In this document: positions 10,701-21,500 of the stretch, one piece after another
Layout of the letters: every line of letters begins with the position of its first letter
How positions within the stretch are numbered: the first letter of the stretch is position 1
NCBI RefSeq assembly: GCF_963576615.1
Contig: NC_088708.1
Span: 6,324,001-6,388,000, forward strand
Source: Watersipora subatra
Lineage: Eukaryota; Bryozoa; Gymnolaemata; Cheilostomatida; Watersiporidae
DNA length: 64,000 nucleotides
Direction: 5' to 3'
Position numbers and translations under genes: made by a program
Notes under the pieces: model-generated
The model's input: only the letters and a program-made list of their open reading frames with translations
Told to the model about the DNA's origin: nothing
Databases searched by the model: none

Positions 10701-13700
10701 CAAAGGTGATGCAGTTGTGAGAGATGGTTTCTGTTTACACTTTTATGCAACCTTATTCGTCGAAATATTTTCACAAATATACTTCACGCATTCAATAAAA
10801 CCATGTCTATTGTTCTTACGCATCTGTTTTATCGTCATCGTAATGCTGTCACTTTTAGCAGTGATATCCTATAACTTACCGTAAAAATTTGTTTAATTTT
10901 CTAGCCTTATCTTGAAGGAGTACATATCATTGTCTGATAATCATGACGAGCCTGTTGGTCACTTGTGATAATCGAAAAGTGCTGCAGAAATTATTTGCGA
11001 AGTATTGGGTCACATGATCAGATTACGGCTTGCCGATTAGACCAAACCGAAACAAAACTGTAAAGTAGCGAGCATCTATATTTGATACGGGGTCTTCGTT
11101 GAAACCCGAAGTGTTTGTCATAAACTAGTGCTACGATAAGTTTTATATTGAGCTTTTTATTGGCCTTTCAATTCACGTGAGAACATACGTAACAAGACAA
11201 TAACCAAATTTCATGGCTACGTCATCGAAATAAAGAGATTCCAATCTACGGCGGCTTTTCGTTTTTGAGCTTTTAAGAGCTTGTAATCACATTCCCACAT
11301 ATGTGGCACCTACAACACAACAGAGTAAGACATGGTGAATCTTTTGATACCAAATAACTGTAATGGGAATTTTATTGCAAGTCAACCTTTAAGGTTTTGC
11401 AGCAATAAAGCACTGTTAGGTTTCATAAAATTCTAGAGACTTTCCAGAAATAGCGAACTTCAGTCTCCACCGGAGTTTGGGACATTATTATGTACTTTGC
11501 TGTATTACAGTAATTTCATGCACGCCCTCGCTATATATTAGTTACTAGACTTTTGACACTATTACATCATGGTTTTAGAAATTGCCCTCTCTCAGTGGAA
11601 GCAGCAAGAAACCTGCTGACACTAGGCATGACCAGGCTAAATGTGGACACCTTAATACTCAACTCTATGCCCTTGGTGAATGAGGAAAACTGGTTAGTCT
11701 CCGACACACTTTTAGCAAATGACTACAAATAGATTATTTACTGCGCCTTATTGTTCAAATGTATTTTACTGTTGATTTGCAGGAACTATCTTAAATCTTT
11801 AAAATATAGGTTAACAAAACATGGGTTACCTCTCATATCATAAATCAATGCACCTACCAATTGTACACCAACCAATGGTGTAGCAACAATTGAGCATCTG
11901 CCAATGGCACACCAGCCTATCGTATACCAGAAAATGGTGTGCCAGCCTGTGATTTGTCAGCCAATGATGCATCGGCTTATGGCGCATCAGCCAATTATGC
12001 ATCAGCTAAAATGCACATCAGCCAATGATACGGTAACCAATGATGCAGCAGACTATGGTGGATCACAGCTAATGGTGTAGCAACCAAGACAATGCTATGT
12101 CACAGCTAGTGTGTACACACTGTCATGTCCGTCTGCCATATTTGACCTTATTACGAGGAGAGCTTAGGGCTATTTCCCTCAACACACAATAGAACTGTAC
12201 GGCTCTGCAATCTCATTCAGAGTTTGTTCCTTATTTTTGACTATTTTTACAACAAGCACTCAAGAATTATGGTTTACAGGCTGGTAGAATGGTTAGATCT
12301 CCAACAACACGTGGTAGACAAGAATATATCTGCATCTCTCAACTCAGCACACCATCTTAATCGGGTCTGTAAGTCAATTACTAGACTGTGATCAGTTGTA
12401 AATAGATTTCTATTGCATAGCAACATACTGTTTATAGCAACATATTGTGTGTAGCAACATACTGTGTGTAGCAACATACTCTGTATAGCAACATACTATG
12501 TATAGCAACATGCTGTGTATAGCGTTGTACTCTGTATATCGACATACTCAGTATAGCAACATACTGCGTTTAGCAACATACTCTGTATAGCAACATACTG
12601 TGTATAGCAACATATTGTGTATAGCAACATATTGTGTATAGCAACATATTGTGTATAGCAACATACTGTGTATAGCAACATACTGTGTATAGCAACATAC
12701 TCTGTATAGCAACATACTGTGTTTAGCAACATACTCTGTATAGCAACATACTGTGTATAGCAACATATTGTGTATAGCAACAAACTGTGTATAGCGACAC
12801 TGTGTATAGCAACATACTCTGTATAGCAACATACTCTGTATAGCAACATACTGTGTATAGCAACATATTGTGTATAGCAACAAACTGTGTATAGCGACAC
12901 TGTGTATAGCAACATATTGTGTATAGCAACATATTGTGTATATCAACAAACTGTGTATAGTGACACTGTGTATAGCAACATACTGTGTATAGCAACATAC
13001 TATGTATAGCAACATACTCTGTTTAGAAACATACTGTGTTTAGAGATGTATGTCATTTAACAATTTACTGTGTGGTGTGTATAGTGACAATAAGACAGCT
13101 TTTGCAAGATAATGCTTGGAACCATATTCAGAAGGCTGGTTGCCTTTCATGGATTATACATTGGAAGATTTTATAGCAAACACCTGGCTTATTTTTACTG
13201 AATCATCCATCCTCAGGTTTGCCCTCGGAATGCTGTGGTGCTGGACACTAAAGCGGATGTCTACTGCAAGTATGGTCAGTACAAGCAGGCTAGCTTAGTA
13301 TGGCAAGAGGTGAGTCGAGCATCGCACACTTCTCGATAACTAGTGGGGATCTGGGCCATGGCGTAGTTTACTCGCAAAGCATATTGTCTCTTCAGAGACG
13401 CATATCGTACATTATTACACAGTTCGCTTATCATATGACTGCAGGTGCTTGAAGTGGATCCTTTGGTGCTCAGGAATACAGATAAGATGGCGTATGTGTT
13501 TCTCTGCTGGAGTGATCAAGCCAATCTCGCTAAGTGAGTGTTATATAGCGGCTAGTGTGTGAGACGTGGCAAAGACTTCAATAACTGTTACTTCAATCAA
13601 GGGAGCCTCACGTACAGAGTGTTCATCTTTATCACAAGATATAATACCCTGTATTTCCATTCTTCAAATGGGTTTGGAGTTTCTTCCACTCTGAAACATG

Positions 13701-16700
13701 GAAACGGTAAACTTTGAATGCTTTCAGCGCCATCTCACTTTGCTAGCTTTGTACGAAGGCATTCGCAGTGAGAGTACTAAGTGACAGCATAGTACTCTCA
13801 CTGCTGATAGATCCGAATCGATAATACTCGGACAAGGTCTCCCCAAAAAAGTTTTAAAAAATTCAGCGTGCCACCACGTGGGTCTCTGCTACAAAAACTT
13901 TCTACTACTACTCACTAATGTTTCTGCTTGTTTTTTGCGACCTCTGAAGTAAGATCTGTATACTAGGTAGTAAATTCTGTTGATATCTTGTAATATAGAG
14001 CACCGCAATAAGGATCGCAAAAATAGAATTACGATCGGGCATCTTGAAAAGTTGGTTCAACTAGTTGACTATGCATCAATTGAAAAGTGACCTTGACCCG
14101 AACGTGAGTCAACTTTAACAAGTTTTATTTTAAGGAATACATCACGCATCTTGGAAAGATCTATAGTACAACTCCAAATCACTGAGACGGTAGGGTGCAG
14201 ATTTGTCGGCAGTGGGCAACTCTGAACCCATTTGAAGCATGGAAACACAGTGATAATGCACATTGAGTTCAAGATTTGTGATATTAGGCTGTGATCTGCT
14301 ACAAATATTAACCTGGGATCTGTCGAAAATAACAGTCATGTGATATTGCATATTTTTATACTCTCTTGTTGCATAGACAAGCTATGATATAAAGCTTCTC
14401 TAGCTAAGGTCGTGTAGAAGATCTCGTAGTCATCTCCAGGAGGCCATTCACATTTTTAATCATTTTGTAGCGCTAATCCATGTAATTGTTTGGAGTTGTC
14501 TACAGACTGTCTTAAGTAACGCAGATAACTCTAATCAATGATACATTATATCAGTAGTATAAATAACCGGCTACTTGATGCATATTTGTTGTCGATATGT
14601 CGATAAGCCTGTTTATCTCTAGCTTTTGCTTCTCATTTTGCTTTTTAAAATATGCTTGACATAGCTTGTAAATTCAGGGTGGTCCAAAGGGACTGATGAT
14701 AATGCCTCCACACAAAACACTCGATACCTTTGCTACTTGCGTGCAATAACAATATATTGTTACATATCTCATTTCGTTGTTTCTTTTTATCCACTGTATT
14801 CTTTTGTGCTTTAATGTTAATTTATTGTAGATCAACCTTTTTATTTTAATTTATGGGAAACAGTTGTATTAAAGACAACCTTTTATATACATGTACCTTT
14901 GAATGCCACAAATAATTTGAAGACGGTCATACATATTTTGCTAGACTGGTTAATATGAATATGGTGAAATATCAAACACAAAAGCATCGTGGATTCTTTC
15001 GCAATCATGTAGACAATAATAATTACTTCCAGAGCTGCAGGACAAATATTTTATTTCAGGTTATGCAGTCAATTGAGCACCACAAATTCTACAGATCCTG
15101 AGCCATGGGTTGTTCACGGCTTTTATAGCATCATTACCAAAAAATACACAGAAGCCATCTATTTCAGCCACAAGGTTTGTTTAATGGGCTTTTCCGCTTT
15201 GTTTCAACTATTTCCAGTTTCTCAAGCTAAGTTTAGTGAGCAAAAAAAATGACTAACACAATCCTCATACTCTAAACAGTTCAGAGTAAATCTTGGCATT
15301 AGAGCCTATGCTAGAGTATGCTTTTGTTGTGTACAAGGTACAGTAGGGTCTCTCTTGATTTAATTATGTGATGTGATAATAGTTAGCTGAACTGTGTACA
15401 AGATATGGTACAGTAGACGCCTCTACAATGTAAATAATCCATTTCGAGAACGTTTACGTTATAGGGATTTTAGGTTATATGAAGTGTAAAATATATGTAA
15501 ATCTCCTAATCTATTCCAAGATCTTTCCAAACTCACCCATTCGGCTCTTCAAAAGGAAAGAAACTAAACTGAACTTTCAACTTAATGACTGTACAGTAAC
15601 TGCGGTATTATGGATTTGTATCGACAGCTTTCTCTTTTTTCTTATCACTTGCACCTGGTTTAGAGTCCATGATTACGACAGTTTTACATGCAGTTAAGGA
15701 TAGTTCACACCTTCAATGTCAATTTTAATCGCTTTTTTTGCGTTTTTTTCTCTACAGCTAAGAAAAAAAGAAATTATTTTTTACTACTAAAAATAAAGTC
15801 AAAACAATTTTTATTGTAATAACAACAGTATCTGTCTGTCCGTCTAAAGCTATAATTGGGTTGGCACGGGGTCGAATTCATGACATTCAGCTCGGTAAAC
15901 CAACACTCAAACGTCGTGCCAATTGACCACCTTCCAGCATTTTGGAATTGTGCAGCTACTTATTCTCTGTATTTCATCGGCACAACACGCTAGACTACCA
16001 AGGTACTAGTCCCACGACCAAACACGAGCGAAGCGATTGTTCGGGAGCTTTATGATAAATGCATATGTGCATACAAGTCACGAAAATTATTCATCAACGG
16101 CCGTCGCAAACCCTTGTACCGAAATCTCATCAACCAATTTAACCATTTTTCAATGGATTCGTTTAAGTATAATGACGATACAAAACACATATAAACCTGT
16201 TTAAATATGTTACCAAGTCTTTGAAATTTGTAGAAAATATCCTAAACCTTACCCATCTGATCGGATTATACACAAATAGACAGATTAATTTGGCCTAAAA
16301 TAGCTATTAAAACTTTGACAAGCTTTTTTAATCAAAAGTAAGACCGGCCAACCAAACGCCGAGAAGGTTGTGAGACAGAGAGTAGAACCATTAAGTCGTG
16401 CACATTTCACAAGAACAGCATGCACATTTCACCAGTCCATAGCATTGTCGAATTGCCGAAGGTTTCTGTAACTAACGTAAAAGTACTGAAAAGTAATCGT
16501 TTCTTTTTGCCGATTTGAAGGTAACTGACATTTTAGTCACTTATAATGAGTACTTTGGTATTCCAACTGATGTTCAAAGCAGTGAAAGTAAAGGAAATGA
16601 CGATGATGTTTTTCTAACGATTCTTATAAGATTATTACAATGTTTAATTATGAGAATAATTATTCGATTTTATAAGATTTAATTATAAGAATAGTCATTC

Positions 16701-18485
16701 GAATTTACAAGATCGAAGTATGTAGTGACCGATGTTGGGCAATATGTTACTGTTATTATTTTTTCTAAATAATTTTGCTAAATAGATTTTCTAAAAATCT
16801 AGATAAATATCACAACTTCTTGATATTGGTTGCTATGACGTTTTGAAATGTAAACAAAATTGTGCATTGGTTTTGTATTATTACTGTATTACTATATTAA
16901 TAATATTGGTTATCCTAATACTATCAGTGCATTTTACTTCTAATATTGCATTTCTCCTATTGCAGGGGGAAGATATAAACATAATCTTTTCCTTTCATTA
17001 TTGCTGTTTGTTGTACATAATAACACCCAGTACATTACAGCTACCATTGCAGCTACTATTGCAGTTATCCTATTGCACTGCAGTGCCATTTGACTACTAA
17101 TATTGCATTTCTCAACTATTAGTACCCTTTTTTTCCAATATCTCTTTGGTCGTGGGCTGTATGACAGGGGAATTTCTAGTATATATAATAGATACGACTG
17201 TACATAATTTTCTCTCCTCGGTGTCACGAGAGAGAAAATGATATTTTTCAGGCTAATTATGGGACTCTCGTTATTCAAATTGAATTTGTGAAATTGTACC
17301 AACTTGCAAATTGCAGCAACAATATGCTTTGCATTATATGGAATTTCTTACGTAATACGATGTACAACCTTGACATAAAATTTTTGCAAGTGGAATTTAT
17401 GTAAAAGGAGGTTTACAATATAGGAGCGTCTACTGTATAGTCTTTCTGTTGATTTAAATATGGGGTGTGATAATAGTGAGTTGAGCAGTGTACAGGATAC
17501 AGTACGCTCTCAGTAGATTTGTGTGGCCATGAAAGCCTGGGTTCATTAGGCCTCATACAAAACACAGCAATCAATGAAAGTAATACAGATGTGATTTTTA
17601 TGATACAGGCACTGATGCTAGACCCCAGATGCTACACAGCACATGTGCTCAAAGGCTCTGCCCTCACCTCAACTGACCGTCTCTCTGAGGCAGAACAGTC
17701 TTTTAAGGAGGCCATGAGACTGGATCCCTACCGACTCGAGGCTTACAATGGTACTGTAGGTGACCTACCATGGTACTGTAGGTGACCTACAATGGTACTG
17801 TAGGTGACCTACCATGGTACTGTAGGTGACCTACCATGGTACTGTAGGTGACTTACAATGGTACTGTAGGTGACCTACAATGGTACTGTAGGTGATCTAC
17901 AATGGTACTGTAGGTGACCTACCATGGTACTGTAGGTGACCTACCATGGTACTGTAGGTGACCTACCATGGTACTGTAGGTGACCTACCATGGTACTGTA
18001 GGTCACCTACAATGGTACTGTAGGTAACCTTCCGTAGGACTGTAGGTCACCTACAATGGTACTGTAGGTCACCTACAATGGTACTGTAGGTAACCTACCA
18101 TCAGAATTTGTGGCACAGTAAGGACCAAGTCTTTCCCATGCCATAAACTATCTGCTCCTACTCTCATTTGCTATTAGTATATCTTGTCTGTAAATATCAC
18201 AGCGTTTAGTATGACCTCCATTTACGATCATGTTATGCATGAAAAGCTACCTTATGTATTGTACATATGATAGTACATTAATTTAGCAAAACATGCTCAT
18301 CCGCAGCTCACAACAGCTGTATAAGGTCGATTTGGGTGTTTGTTCCGCACTCATATTATAATATTATTGCCAGAGTGTCTAAAAGCCTACCTCAGTGCAT
18401 CGAGGGTCAAGGAAGCCATATTGCTGGCCAACACGGTTGTGCAAATGATAGGAAGCACTCCCTCTACCTTATATGTGAGTTGATA

Positions 18486-18537
<52 letters not shown>

Positions 18538-21500
18538 ATGCACCTTTTGTCTTTTTTTGTAATTGTATCTATCACTGCTTCTGCATACATGTTTTACGTT
18601 ATATTGATTATAAAGAAATAGTTGCTAGAAGGTTCCTTACAAACAAACTGTATTTACTCTATTCCATGTAGCTATATTGAAACTTGGTCAAAGTATTTTG
18701 CGTTGTCAGTAGGGTTGTACAATAGACACTACTACAACGTAAATAATCCGTTCCAAGAACATTCACGCTTTGGAGGTTTTATGGTATATGAACAGTAAAA
18801 TACTTGTAAATTACCTAATCTATTCCAAGATTTTTTCGAACTCACCCCTTTGGCCATACAAAAAGGAAAAACTAGACATAACCTTTTAATTTGTTGGCTG
18901 TATTGTAACTGTAATATTATTAGTTCGCATCGACAACTTGTCTCCTTTTTCTGAACAATTTCACTGGTTTTATAGACCATGGTTGCGGTATTTTACAATG
19001 AGTTGATTGAAATGCACATATTCGACGTCCATTTACAACAATTTGTTCATTTTTTATAGACAGCAAAGTCTATTCTGGAAAGTAAAATTTATAGTAAATA
19101 TTTTATACGTTTACAATCAAGCAAGACCAAAATATATATTCTACTATAAAAAGAGCGATGTCTACCTGTTCTTCGTCTATCTGTATCCAGAGGTAAAGGT
19201 TAGGATCAACGATAACTTTCGACCATACTCCAATTTGTGACAATCCGATTGGTGGTCCGATACTGTAACACCTGCACCAATCGATCGCCTTTAAGTATTT
19301 ATCACCAATTGCGCAGCTTCCTATTCTCTGTATTGTCGACACATCTGACAATCTATCACAACAAGCTAGAATGTCACAGAAATTGAATAGGCCTATATAA
19401 TAAATATAAATGCTGTTAGTACTTTTTTCGGTAACGGTGCATCTTAGGTAACGGTGCACATACAACGCGCATGCGTTGTATGTGCGCTATAAATTATTAC
19501 TATTATTAATAATACTAATGTGTAATAATAATAATAGTAGTAATAATATTATGTTATTATTCAATACTCTATTTATATTTATAGTCGGTTAATAAAACAA
19601 GTCTAAAACATTACACAAAGTATTCTATTTATCTTTTATTGACTGTTGCATGTGCGTTGTGATGATAGTGTATGCGCGTTGTATTCGCAATTTTTATGCC
19701 TTGTATGTGCATTGCGCACGCGTTGTATGCGCGTTGTACTGACCTAAGATGCACCCTTACTCTTTTTTCTCACAAGTGCGGTGAGATATGTTACCATTCA
19801 AATTGAATTTGAGAAGTTACCTCGACTTGACACTTTACGTTATATGGAATTTTTTATGTCGTACAAACCAAAAGCTTTGCATAGCTTTTTACGTTATATT
19901 TAATTTAGGTTATAGGAGGTATAAGTTATAGTAGTGTTTATGGTTTTGCTTCAGATAGCAATTATATGAACTCGTGTGCCTTCTCGGATTTACTGCATGC
20001 TGTACACATTCTCGTTTAAGCTGTATATATTTTCTAGCATACTTCTACTTACTGTATAAAGGCTCTCGTATGTCGTATAGATTCTCTCATATGTTGTACA
20101 GATTAAATTCATATGTAATAGTTTTTAGTTTTTCACAACTAAATTAGTTACTTACATGACTGTATGTTTGTCTCTAGTTTTGTGGGAAGGCTCTCTCAGC
20201 AGGTACACAGCAACAGCAGTTGAAGGTAAGATCCCATACTATTCTCGCTGTCTATTCTTGCTGTCTGCGGCTCAACATTTTATTCTCATTCAAGTTTTAT
20301 TAGTTTCTGCTTTCTTTAGCTTCTGTTTTGCTTGTTCCTTGTACCTCAATAGAGGTATTCCTTGTGCCTCAATAGAGGTATTCCTTGTACCTCAATAGAG
20401 GTATTCCTTGTACCTCAATAGAGGTATTCCTTGTACCTCAATAGAGGTATTCCTTGTACCTCAATAGAGGTATTTCTTGTACCTCAATAGAGGTATTCCT
20501 TGTACCTCAATAGAGGTATTCCTTGTACCTCAATAGAAGGAATATTTAAGCACTGTTCTATAGGGCCGTGACTATGGTTGGATGTGCGAGTAAGTTGATG
20601 GCAGTTGGCACTACTGACTAGCAGCGGTTTGACTATTGCGGTAGGCGTATCTTGAGTTGATGTATTTTTGAAGTTTATAAAAATTTGCCGGTCTAAGCCG
20701 AACAGGTGTGCTGTCAACGAATATTGCTGCTGTTGTCATGGCTGCCTCCAGGACCCACTTTATGCCAATCTCCAATGGACATTTGTGTTTTTTATCTTAT
20801 ACAATAACATTAGAATATTGTACTACGACACTTTACAAACAGCAATTCGCTCGGCTGCTAAAATCAAATATTTGTTTCATTACTACTATTTGGCAGTAAC
20901 TAACACCAGGCGCAGCGTGAATTATAGCAATAATTGTGATATAATAAACCATATTAGTTTAATCACCTCTAATTCCTTTCACACTATTGGTTTTGCTAAA
21001 TGTGTTAATTTATATACAAACAATTCTTCTTATTTTATTGTACATGCAGGCTGCTCTTGTGTGCTTTTTCTGTTTGCTGGTAAGGTCTTATGGTTTGCTT
21101 CACACGTTCTCCCGCTGAGCAAAGCTGGCTGACATTTATTAAACTGCCTTTAAGATGTAACCAGCTGCAGTTCATATGGGTACGAGTAAACCAGCAAGTT
21201 TACTGACAGGCCCTCCTATTCTTTTTTATCGCCTCCAGTTATGAATAGCTCTGGTCTATTGCTGTATGGTGCCTGAGGATGAGCCCCTCTTGTATGATGT
21301 GCCATATGAAGGGGATACGAGTCATTAGTGGTGTTGTTTGATACCTTAGGCTAAGTTATACCTGGAGAAGGCTATTGAAGGAGACCCGAGTTACCTGCTG
21401 CCCGTTTACACCCTGGCTGATATTCTATCCAAGCATGGAAAGCACAAAAAGATTCTGCAGATGTGAGTTGGTTTCGCTTGCCTTTTGTTGTGTGTAAATC

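Noticed and set aside
12496-13015. Overlapping minus-strand open frames up to 155 codons, rich in Cys, Tyr and Val
   Set aside because: They are translations of the 17-bp minisatellite in APC7 intron 7; the unit lacks stops, so openness is a by-product.
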